Of a stretch of 64,000 nucleotides of DNA, positions 27,796 to 36,580 are shown piece by piece. The notes beneath the pieces are model-generated. The model was not told the origin of the DNA, made no database searches, and worked only from the letters and a program-made list of their open reading frames with translations. Numbering within the stretch: the first letter of the stretch is position 1; each line of letters begins with the position of its first letter. Origin of the DNA: Bradyrhizobium sp. 138 (GTDB lineage: Bacteria; Pseudomonadota; Alphaproteobacteria; Rhizobiales; Xanthobacteraceae). Where the stretch lies: positions 1 to 64,000 of the forward strand of contig NZ_JADPKT010000071.1 of NCBI RefSeq assembly GCF_023074075.1, read 5' to 3'. A program made the position numbers and the translations under genes.

Positions 27796-29319
27796 ATGAG
27801 CGACGCGCTCCCGATCGAGGTCACCTCGCCAACGCCGCTCTTGGAGCTGCGCGGCATCAGCAAGGAATTTCCTGGCGTCAAGGCGCTGGACGACGTGTCC
27901 TTTGCCGTCTACCCCGGCGAAGTCCACATGCTGCTCGGCGAGAACGGCGCCGGCAAGTCGAGCCTGATGAAGGTGCTGTGCGGCGCCTATCGCGCCGACG
28001 CCGGCGAGTTCTATTATGAGGGAAAGAAGGTCGCGATCTCATCGACGGCGGATGCGCAGAAGCTCGGCATTGCCGTGATCTTCCAGGAATTCTCGCTGGT
28101 CCCCTATCTCGACATCGCCCAGAACATCTTCCTGGGACGCGAGCCTGGGGGACGCATCCCCGGCACCATCGACCGCCGCAAGATCCTGGCCGATGCGAAG
28201 CGCGTGCTCGGCACGATCGGATTCGACATCGATCCTTCGACGACCGTCGACAAGCTCGGCGTCGCGCAGCAGCAGATGGTCGAGATCGCCAAAGCGATCA
28301 GCCAGAACGCACGCATTCTCGTCATGGACGAGCCGACCGCCGCGTTGTCCGACCGCGAGACCGAGCTGCTGTTCGAACTGATCGCGCGGCTGAAGGCCGA
28401 TGGCGTGTCCATCGTCTACATCTCGCACCGCATGGCCGAGGTGTTCGCGCTCGGCGATCGTATCACCGTGCTGCGCGACGGCCGCCGCATCGACGGCGTC
28501 CGGCCCGCCGACGTCACGCCGGACCAGCTGGTGCGCATGATGGTTGGCCGCAACGTCGACATGACCTATCCCAGGCATTTCGCCGACAAGCCGGGCGAGC
28601 TGCTGCTGGAAGTCAAGGGCCTGAGCTCCGCGACCGGCATCTCCGATATCAACATCGAGGTGCGCCGGGGCGAGATCGTCGGCCTGTGTGGCCTGGTCGG
28701 TTCCGGCCGCAGCGAGGTCGCGCGCGCCATCTTCGGCGCCGATCCCGTGACATCGGGCGAGATCATCTTCGACGGCAAGACCATTTCCGGCGAGCCTGAC
28801 CTTGCCGCCCGCCGCGGCATCGCGCTGATCCCGGAGAGCCGCAAGAGCGAGGGCCTCGCGCTGCTGCGCTCGGTGAGCGACAATCTCGTGGTGTCGGCGC
28901 TGCGAAAGCTGTTCCCGAGTGGCCTGTTCGACCAGCGCGCCGCACAGCGCACCGCCGACGGTCTGATCAGGCAGCTGCGCATCGCGACACCGAGCGCGCG
29001 GCAGACCGTCGGCCTGCTCTCCGGCGGCAACCAGCAGAAGGTCGTGATCGGCAAGTGGCTCGCGGCTGGCTCGAAGCTTTTCATCTTCGATGAGCCGACG
29101 CGCGGCATCGACATTGGCGCCAAATCCGAGATTTTTGCGCTGATTGACCGCCTCGTCGCGGAAGGCGCCGCAGCTCTCATGATCTCGTCCGAGCAGATCG
29201 AGATCTGCCATGTCTGCGACCGCGCCTATGTGATGCGCGAGGGGCGCATCGCCGGGCACCTGACGCGCAACGAACTGACCGAGGAGAACATCGTGCGACT
29301 GGGGATGCACCATGCGTGA
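27796..29319 (+). CDS. Sugar-type ABC transporter ATP-binding protein (CUT2)
   Basis: 507 residues, two fused ATPase domains. Domain one: Walker A GENGAGKSS (48-56), Walker B ILVMDEPTAAL. Domain two: the usual degenerate Walker A (GLVGSGRSEV), intact LSGGNQQK and LFIFDEPTRGIDIG. It overlaps the first permease gene by 8 bp. It is paralogous to the RbsA-like protein at 17.6-19.1 kb but serves a transporter with two different permeases. Embedded in the aromatic operon, it probably imports the substrate that the operon degrades. Confidence 0.93.
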   Translation: MSDALPIEVTSPTPLLELRGISKEFPGVKALDDVSFAVYPGEVHMLLGENGAGKSSLMKVLCGAYRADAGEFYYEGKKVAISSTADAQKLGIAVIFQEFSLVPYLDIAQNIFLGREPGGRIPGTIDRRKILADAKRVLGTIGFDIDPSTTVDKLGVAQQQMVEIAKAISQNARILVMDEPTAALSDRETELLFELIARLKADGVSIVYISHRMAEVFALGDRITVLRDGRRIDGVRPADVTPDQLVRMMVGRNVDMTYPRHFADKPGELLLEVKGLSSATGISDINIEVRRGEIVGLCGLVGSGRSEVARAIFGADPVTSGEIIFDGKTISGEPDLAARRGIALIPESRKSEGLALLRSVSDNLVVSALRKLFPSGLFDQRAAQRTADGLIRQLRIATPSARQTVGLLSGGNQQKVVIGKWLAAGSKLFIFDEPTRGIDIGAKSEIFALIDRLVAEGAAALMISSEQIEICHVCDRAYVMREGRIAGHLTRNELTEENIVRLGMHHA

Positions 29320-30262
29320 AGCCGCGATCGTCTCGGCACCGAATCCGCTGCAACGGATTCCCGGCGTTGCCATCGTGCTGGTGCTCCTGATCGCGCTATT
29401 CAGCGTGATCGCGCCCGGCTTCCTGTCAGTCGCCAACCTCTCCAATGTCCTGGTGCAGTCCACCATCCTGACCATGCTCGCGTTGCCGATGACGCTGATC
29501 ATCATGACCGAGGGGCTGGACCTGTCGATGGGCGCGGTGCTGACGCTGACCTCGCTCTGCGTCGCCATCGTGTCGCTCGCGACCAAATCGATGCTGCTCG
29601 GCCTCGGTGCCGGCCTGCTGGTCGGCACCGCCTTCGGCGTCGCCAACGGCTGGCTAGTTGCGATCCTGGGCATTCCGCCCTTCGTCGCAACGCTAGGGAC
29701 GCTCGGCATGGCGCAGGGTCTGTCACTGATCGTCAGCGACGGCCAGAGCGTGGTGGGTATCTCCCACAGCGTGCGCGATATCTATTCCGCGACGCTTCTG
29801 GGTGTGCCCGTGCCGATCGTGATGGCGCTCGTCACCTATGCGGCATTCCACGGCCTGCTCTATCACACCCGCTTCGGCACTTACATCTTCGCACTCGGCG
29901 GTAACCGTGAGGCGCTGCGCTATGCCGGTCTTTCGCCGAACAAGCTGCTGATCGCGGTCTATGCGATCGGCGGTGCCATGGCCGGCATCGCCGGCCTGTT
30001 GATGACCGCGCGGATGAATTCCGGCCATCCCACCGCCGGCCTCGGGCTGGAATTCGACGCCATCGCAGCCGTTGCCGTCGGCGGCACTTCGTTCGAGCGC
30101 GGCAATGGCTGGCTGCTTGGCACCTTGCTCGGCGTTCTCTCCGTCGGCGTGCTGCGCAACGGGCTGAATCTGATCTCGCTGCCGTCCTCGGTGCAGGTCG
30201 CAAGCGTCGGCGTGCTCGTCATCGTCGCCCTGTTCCTCGATGGCCTCCGGAGCCGCGCATGA
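29312..30262 (+). CDS. ABC transporter permease 1 (CUT2)
   Basis: 316 residues with 8-10 membrane segments and the family motif LALPMTLIIMTEGLDLSMGA, plus VGGTSFERGNGWLLGTLLG near the C-terminus. The ATG at 29312 lies inside the end of the ATPase gene, and the stop overlaps the next start in ATGA, so translation of the three genes is coupled. It pairs with the second permease to form a heterodimeric channel. Confidence 0.92.
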   Translation: MREAAIVSAPNPLQRIPGVAIVLVLLIALFSVIAPGFLSVANLSNVLVQSTILTMLALPMTLIIMTEGLDLSMGAVLTLTSLCVAIVSLATKSMLLGLGAGLLVGTAFGVANGWLVAILGIPPFVATLGTLGMAQGLSLIVSDGQSVVGISHSVRDIYSATLLGVPVPIVMALVTYAAFHGLLYHTRFGTYIFALGGNREALRYAGLSPNKLLIAVYAIGGAMAGIAGLLMTARMNSGHPTAGLGLEFDAIAAVAVGGTSFERGNGWLLGTLLGVLSVGVLRNGLNLISLPSSVQVASVGVLVIVALFLDGLRSRA

Positions 30263-31236
30263 CCGACATCACCAAAGAGGCGATCATGCCGGCCCGCTCC
30301 TTCCTGTCGCAGGATGCGATCCAGGTGTTCTACCGCCTGCTGGCGGCGTTTCTGATCTGCGCGGTGCTCGCCGTGCTCAGCGATTCCTTCCTGAGCCTCG
30401 GCAACATCCTCAACGTACTCCGCCAGGCGAGCCTGACCTTCTTCATCGCCTCCGGCCTGACGCTGGTGGTGCTGACCGCCGGCCTCGACCTCTCCGTCGG
30501 CGCCAATGTCGCGCTATCCGCCTGTATCGCCGGCACCGTGATCCACAAGACCGGCTCGCCGGCGCTCGGCATCCTCACCGGGCTTGCCTGCGGCGGCATC
30601 GTTGGCCTGCTCAACGGCATCATGGTCACCGCGCTGCGCATCCCCTCCTTCATCGCCACTTACGGCATGCTCTGGGTGCTGAACGGCCTCACCTATTGGT
30701 ACATGGCGGGCGAGACGCTGCACGGCTTCCCCGCGGGCTTCCGCCAGATCGGCAGCGGCTATCTGTTCGGCCTGCCGATCCCGGTCTACCTGCTGCTGGT
30801 GTTCCTCGGGATCGGGACATTCTTCGCCCAGCGCACGGTTTGGGGCCAGGAGATCTATGCGATCGGCGCCAATCCGGTCGCGGCGCGGCTCTCCGGCATT
30901 CCCGTCGCGCGGCGTCTGCTGCTGGTCTATGCCGTCTCCGGCACCATGGCGGGACTGGCCTCGATCATCTTCCTGTCGCGGCTCAATTCGGCCGAGGCCG
31001 ACATCGGCGAGAGCCTGACGCTGCCGGCGATCGCGGCGGTGCTGATCGGCGGCACCTCGCTGTTCGGCGGTGTCGGCACCGTATTCGGCACCTTCATCGG
31101 CGCGCTGATCCTGACCTTGGTGCTGAACGGCATGAACCTGCTGTCGGTCAGCGCCAACTGGCAGCCACTCGTGACAGGCATCATCGTCATTCTCGCGGTC
31201 TGGCTCGACATGAAGACCCGGCGCCGCGCGCAATGA
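30259..31236 (+). CDS. ABC transporter permease 2 (CUT2)
   Basis: 325 residues, 8-10 membrane segments, with SGLTLVVLTAGLDLSVGANV and IGGTSLFGGVGTVFGTFIG. It differs clearly from the first permease, so the channel is probably a heterodimer, unlike the RbsC homodimer of the other CUT2 system in this window. It is followed 41 bp later by the binding-protein gene. Confidence 0.92.
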   Translation: MTDITKEAIMPARSFLSQDAIQVFYRLLAAFLICAVLAVLSDSFLSLGNILNVLRQASLTFFIASGLTLVVLTAGLDLSVGANVALSACIAGTVIHKTGSPALGILTGLACGGIVGLLNGIMVTALRIPSFIATYGMLWVLNGLTYWYMAGETLHGFPAGFRQIGSGYLFGLPIPVYLLLVFLGIGTFFAQRTVWGQEIYAIGANPVAARLSGIPVARRLLLVYAVSGTMAGLASIIFLSRLNSAEADIGESLTLPAIAAVLIGGTSLFGGVGTVFGTFIGALILTLVLNGMNLLSVSANWQPLVTGIIVILAVWLDMKTRRRAQ

Positions 31237-31277
31237 GTTCTAACAATCCAACAAGCAAAATGAGGGATGGAGGCAAC

Positions 31278-32252
31278 ATGAAACAGAAGCTGGGATATCT
31301 CGCGCTGCCGCTGCTGATGGCGGCGGCGTTCACGACGCAGGCGCGGGCCGACGGCGAGACCATCGCCGTCTTCACCAAGAACCAGACCAATCCGTTCTTC
31401 CAGACGGTGCGGGTCGGCGCCGACAACATGGCGAAGACGCTGAACGCGAAGACGCTGCAATACATCCCGACCAAGCCGGATTCGATTCCCGAGCAGCTCA
31501 GCCAGATCGAGGACGTCGTCGTGAAGAAGCCGAGCGCGATCGTCTTCACGCCGGTCGACTACAAGGCGATGGTGCCGGGCGTCGAGAAGATCAACGAGGC
31601 CAAGATCCCCGTCGTCAACATCACTGACCGCTCCGCCGGCGGCAAATTCCTGTCCTTCGTCGGTGCCGATGATTACAGCCTTGGCCTGGAGACCGCGCGC
31701 TTCCTGCTCAAGACGCTCGGTGGCAAGGGCAACATCGTCATCATCGAGGGTGTCAAGGGCTCGCTGACCAATGTCGATCGCGTCCGCGGCTTCAACGACG
31801 CGCTGAAGGAAGCGCCCGGCGCCAAGCTCTTGGCCTCGCAGCCCGGCAACTATCAGCGGCTGCAGGCGCTCCAGGTGATGGAGAATTTGATGCAGTCGAA
31901 TTCGCAGATCGACGGCGTGCTCGCTGCCAACGACGCCATGGCGGTCGGCGCGATCGAGGCGCTCGACGGCGCCAATCGCAAGGCGCAGGTGATCGGCATC
32001 AACGGCACCAAGGAGGCGATCGACGCGATCAAGTCCGGCAAGCTGCTGGCGAGCGGCGACTACAACGGCTTTGCGCAAGGCTGCCTCGGCACCATGATGG
32101 CGATCCGCGCCTTGCGCAACCAGCCTGTCATCAACGAGATCGTGCTGAAGCCGACCGTCATCACCAAGGACAACTACAAGCCGTTCGACGTGCCGCTGGA
32201 GCAGCGGACCTGCCCGACCTTCGAGGACGCCAGCAAGCTCAGCGCCAAGTAA
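31278..32252 (+). CDS. ABC transporter substrate-binding protein (CUT2, RbsB-like)
   Basis: 324 residues: signal peptide (MKQKLGYLALPLLMAAAF, cleavage after ARA) and periplasmic type I fold with IAVFTKNQTNPFFQTVRVGA, KPSAIVFTPVD, ANDAMAVGAIEAL and VIGINGTKEAIDAI. Start at the ATG preceded by GGAGG; the open frame running in from upstream is not used. It gives the transporter its specificity. RbsB-type proteins bind sugars and polyols, but members are known for other small cyclic compounds; the ligand here is unknown. Confidence 0.92.
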   Translation: MKQKLGYLALPLLMAAAFTTQARADGETIAVFTKNQTNPFFQTVRVGADNMAKTLNAKTLQYIPTKPDSIPEQLSQIEDVVVKKPSAIVFTPVDYKAMVPGVEKINEAKIPVVNITDRSAGGKFLSFVGADDYSLGLETARFLLKTLGGKGNIVIIEGVKGSLTNVDRVRGFNDALKEAPGAKLLASQPGNYQRLQALQVMENLMQSNSQIDGVLAANDAMAVGAIEALDGANRKAQVIGINGTKEAIDAIKSGKLLASGDYNGFAQGCLGTMMAIRALRNQPVINEIVLKPTVITKDNYKPFDVPLEQRTCPTFEDASKLSAK

Positions 32253-32272
32253 ATCCAACCATCACGTCCGGA

Positions 32273-32290
32273 CGGTCGCCTCGGCGACCG
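32273..32290 (+). other. Intercistronic hairpin
   Basis: CGGTCGCC (32273-32280) pairs with GGCGACCG (32283-32290) in the gap between the binding-protein gene and the YciI gene. It may stabilise the upstream mRNA or partly attenuate; there is no U tract. Confidence 0.4.
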
Positions 32291-32324
32291 CCCCAAGAAC
32301 CGATCTTAAGAAACGGAGACCATC

Positions 32325-32612
32325 ATGCTGTTCGCCATCCACGCCGTCGACCGCGCCGGCGCGCTGCCGACCCGGCTCGCCAATTACGACGCCCACAAAA
32401 CTTTCCTGAGCGACACCTCGCGCTTCGGCGTCAAGATCGTGATGTCGGGACCGCTGGTCTCCGACGATGGTCAGACCATGATCGGCAGCCTGTTCTTGAT
32501 CGAGGCGCCGGGCCGCAGCGAGGTCGAGGCCTTCAATCACGCCGATCCCTTTGCCGCTGCCGACATCTGGGAAAAGGTCACGATTACCGGCTTCCTGCGC
32601 CGGCAGGGGTGA
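32325..32612 (+). CDS. YciI-family protein, possible quinone-handling or dehydrochlorinase-like enzyme
   Basis: 95 residues with the full YciI alpha/beta barrel pattern: MLFAIHAVDRAGALPTR, the His at residue 24 (YDAHKTFL), MSGPLVSDDG, and Asp74 in HADPFAAADIW. This His-Asp pair is the proposed catalytic dyad of the family. The YciI-superfamily enzyme TftG of 2,4,5-T degradation acts on a chlorinated hydroxyhydroquinone just before hydroxyquinol cleavage, so finding one in a hydroxyquinol operon is suggestive. It is the last gene before a strong terminator. Confidence 0.85.
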   Translation: MLFAIHAVDRAGALPTRLANYDAHKTFLSDTSRFGVKIVMSGPLVSDDGQTMIGSLFLIEAPGRSEVEAFNHADPFAAADIWEKVTITGFLRRQG

Positions 32613-32632
32613 GGCCGGCCTCATCGAAAGTG

Positions 32633-32672
32633 CGAAAACAACCCCATGCACAGTAGAACGGGGTTGTTTTCG
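32633..32672. terminator. Bidirectional rho-independent terminator
   Basis: A perfect 13-bp stem, CGAAAACAACCCC (32633-32645) with GGGGTTGTTTTCG (32660-32672), encloses a 14-base loop. The stem begins with As and ends with Ts, so it works for both the plus-strand catabolic operon and the minus-strand peptide transporter operon that converge here. Confidence 0.85.
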
Positions 32673-32702
32673 TTGACGAATTTTCGACGCGAATCTCGCC
32701 CT

Positions 32703-33691
32703 TCAGCTGCTCATCGCTGCAGCGCCCTCGTCGAGATGACAGGCCACCCACTGCTCGTCTCCCGCCGCGCGCAGCACCGGCTCTTCGACCCGGCAGCGAT
32801 CGAACACGAACGGACAGCGGGTGTGGAAGCGGCAGCCCTTTGGCGGATTGATCGGGCTCGGCACGTCGCCCTTGAGGATGATGGGATTGCGCTGGGCGCC
32901 GGGTTCGGGCAGCGGCACGGCCGAAAGCAGCGCCTTGGTGTAGGGATGCCTTGGCGCGGCAAAGATCTCACGGCGCGGGGCGACCTCGACGATCTTGCCG
33001 AGATACATCACGGCGACGCGATGGGTCATGTGCTCGACGATCGCGAGGTCATGGCTGATGAACAAAAGCGCGAGGCCGAACTCGCGCTGGAGATCCTGCA
33101 GCAAATTAACGATCTGCGCCTTGACTGAGACGTCGAGCGCCGAGACCGCCTCGTCGCAGACGATCAGCTCGGGCTCGGCCGCGAGCGCCCGCGCAATGCC
33201 GATACGCTGGCGCTGGCCGCCGGAGAACTCGTGCGGCCGGCGGTTCAGCGCCTCGCGCGGCAGGCGCACTGTGTCCATCAGCGACGTGACGCGGACCTCG
33301 AGATCTTCCGCGGATTTGGCGAGGCCGAAATTGCGGATCGGCTCGGCCAGGATGTCGCGCACGCGCATGCGCGGATTGAGGCTGGAGAACGGATCCTGGA
33401 ACACCACCTGCACGCGCCGGCGCATCTGGCGCATCGTGCTTGGCGCGGCGTCGTCGATGCGCTGGCCGTCGAGGATCACCTGGCCTGCAGTGATGTCGAA
33501 CAGCCGCAGGATGGCGCGGCCGACCGTCGACTTGCCGCAGCCGGACTCGCCGACCAGCGACAGCGTCTCGCCGCGCGCGATCTCGAAGGAGACGCCGTCG
33601 ACCGCATAGACGAATTCGGGCTTGCGATTGAACAGGCCCCTCTTGACCGGAAAATGCTTCTTGAGGTCGTTGACCTGGAGCAGCGGAGCAC

Positions 33692-33695
<4 letters not shown>
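32703..33695 (-). CDS. Peptide-type ABC transporter ATPase (DppF/OppF-like)
   Basis: 330 residues: Walker A GESGCGKST, signature EFSGGQRQRIGIARAL, Walker B LIVCDEAVSALDVS, and the C-terminal Opp/Dpp extension with the GCRFHTRCPF cysteine block that can hold an Fe-S cluster. The start is the ATG at 33695, overlapping the stop of the other ATPase gene as ATGA; the longer frame starting at 33782 lacks family similarity. It works with the DppD-like ATPase and two permeases. It is last in the operon and ends at the shared terminator. Confidence 0.92.
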
Positions 33696-34681
<986 letters not shown>

Positions 34682-34701
34682 CGCGGGTCAGCCTCGATCC
34701 A

Positions 34702-35625
34702 TCAGAGGCTCTTGGCCATGCGCGGATCGAGCGCATCGCGAAGGCCGTCGCCAAGCAAATTCACGGCGAGAACCGTGACGGACAGGAAGGCTGCCGGGAA
34801 GAACACGATGTAGGGCTTGACCTGCCACAGCGCGCGGCCCTCGGCCATGATATTGCCCCAGGACGGAATGGTCGGCGGCGTGCCGGCGCCGATGAAGGAG
34901 AGGATCGCCTCGGTGATCATGGCGCTGGCGCAGATATAGGTCGCCTGCACCAACATCGGCGCCACCGTGTTGGGCAGGATGTGGCGCAGGATGATCATCG
35001 GCGTGCGCGTGCCGCAGGCCACGGCCGCATCCACATAGGGCTGCTCGCGCAGCGACAGCACGACGCTGCGGACGAGGCGCGAGACGCGCGGGATCTCGGC
35101 AACAGTGATGGCGAGGATGACGTTGCCGACGCTGCCGCGGGTCAAGGCCATCAGCGCGATCGCGAGCAGGATCGGCGGGATCGACATCAAGCCGTCCATG
35201 AAGCGCATCAAAATGCCGTCGGCCCAGCGGATGAAGCCCGAGACCATGCCGATGGCAAGGCCGGCCGCGGATGCGAATATGGCAACTGAAAGCCCGACCG
35301 TGAGCGACACGCGCGCGCCAAACAGCACACGCGAATAGATGTCGCGGCCGAGCACGTCGGTACCGAACCAGAAATCCGCCGACGGCGCGCGCGTCCGCTT
35401 GGCGGGCGCGAGCGCGGTCGGGTCCACCGTCCAGAGATAGGGCGCGAAGATCGCGATCAGGACCAGCATCAGCAGTAGCGCACCGCCGATCGCAACGGTG
35501 GGATGGCCGCGCAACAGCCCGATGAAGCCGCGCCGGATCGTGACCGGCCGGAGGATCTCAGGCAGCTGTGGCGCAAGGACGAGGCCGGCCGGGAGCGATT
35601 GCGGATTGACGGTCGTATCGGTCAA
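34702..35625 (-). CDS. Peptide-type ABC transporter permease (DppC-like)
   Basis: 307 residues with a long cytoplasmic N-terminus, a first membrane segment (AIGGALLLMLVLIAIFAP), WFGTDVLGRDIYSRVLFGARVSL typical of DppC, and the EAA-loop region. The only start that fits the family is a TTG at 35625, whose TTGA overlaps the stop of the DppB gene, with GAGGAT nine bases before it; coupling probably makes this non-ATG start workable. Confidence 0.9.
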   Translation of the reverse strand: MTDTTVNPQSLPAGLVLAPQLPEILRPVTIRRGFIGLLRGHPTVAIGGALLLMLVLIAIFAPYLWTVDPTALAPAKRTRAPSADFWFGTDVLGRDIYSRVLFGARVSLTVGLSVAIFASAAGLAIGMVSGFIRWADGILMRFMDGLMSIPPILLAIALMALTRGSVGNVILAITVAEIPRVSRLVRSVVLSLREQPYVDAAVACGTRTPMIILRHILPNTVAPMLVQATYICASAMITEAILSFIGAGTPPTIPSWGNIMAEGRALWQVKPYIVFFPAAFLSVTVLAVNLLGDGLRDALDPRMAKSL

Positions 35626-36563
35626 TAGCGGATCCTCGGGTCAACGAGCGTATAGATGACGTCGATCATCAGATTGACGAGGACGTAGACGAAGCTGAAC
35701 AGCAGCACGATGCCCTGGATCACGGGATAGTCGCGACGCAGGATCGCATCGATCGTGAGCCGGCCGAGACCGGGGATCGCGAACACGCTTTCAGTCACCA
35801 CCGCGCCACCGATCAGGAGCGCGATGCCGATCCCGATCACGGTCACAATCGGCACCGCCGCATTCTTCAGCGCGTGAATGAACAGGATGCCGCCCTGCCC
35901 GAGGCCCTTGGCCTTGGCCGTGCGGATATAGTCCTGCTGCAGCACTTCAAGCATGGCGGCGCGGGTGATGCGCGCGACCAGCGCGATATAGACGCAGCCG
36001 AGCGCGATCGCCGGCAGGATCAGATTTTCCAGCCACGGCCAGAAGCCTTGGTTGAGCGGCGTATAGCCCTGCACCGGGAGCCATTCGAGTTCGAGCGCGA
36101 AGATGTAGGCGAGCATGTAGCCGACCACGAACACGGGTAGCGAGAAGCCGAACACGGCAAAGCCCATGATGATGCGGTCGATCAGGCTGCCGGCCTTCCA
36201 CGCCGCCACCACGCCGAGCGGCACGGCCACCACGATCGTCAGCAGCAACGTGACGATCATCAGCGACAGCGTCGGCCCTAAGCGCTGGCCGATCATCGCC
36301 GACACCGGCAAATTGGTGAAGATCGAGGTGCCGAGATCGCCGTGCAGGATGCGCCAGACCCAGCTGCCGAACTGGACCAGGAACGGACGGTCGAGGCCGA
36401 GGCTCTGGCGGATGCGCTCCACATCCTCCGGGCTCGCCTGGTCGCCCGCGATCACCACGGCCGGATCGCCCGGCGCGATGTAGAGCAGGCTGAACACGAA
36501 CAGCGCGACGATCGCCATCACCGGCAAGGTCGCGACGATGCGACGGAGGATGTAAGAGAGCAT
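35622..36563 (-). CDS. Peptide-type ABC transporter permease (DppB-like)
   Basis: 313 residues, about six membrane segments, with the DppB opening LSYILRRIVATLPVMAIVA, then IRQSLGLDRPFLVQF and a C-terminal TESVFAIPGLGRLTIDAI. It forms the channel with the DppC-like protein. The start lies 17 bp after the binding-protein gene. Confidence 0.93.
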   Translation of the reverse strand: MLSYILRRIVATLPVMAIVALFVFSLLYIAPGDPAVVIAGDQASPEDVERIRQSLGLDRPFLVQFGSWVWRILHGDLGTSIFTNLPVSAMIGQRLGPTLSLMIVTLLLTIVVAVPLGVVAAWKAGSLIDRIIMGFAVFGFSLPVFVVGYMLAYIFALELEWLPVQGYTPLNQGFWPWLENLILPAIALGCVYIALVARITRAAMLEVLQQDYIRTAKAKGLGQGGILFIHALKNAAVPIVTVIGIGIALLIGGAVVTESVFAIPGLGRLTIDAILRRDYPVIQGIVLLFSFVYVLVNLMIDVIYTLVDPRIRY

Positions 36564-36580
36564 CTGGCCTCAGCGTAGCA

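Noticed and set aside
25278..27881. An 867-codon open frame antisense to the dioxygenase and FAD-oxidase genes
   Set aside because: It mirrors high-GC codon bias of the real genes, has no recognisable domain, and both plus-strand genes have intact active-site motifs.
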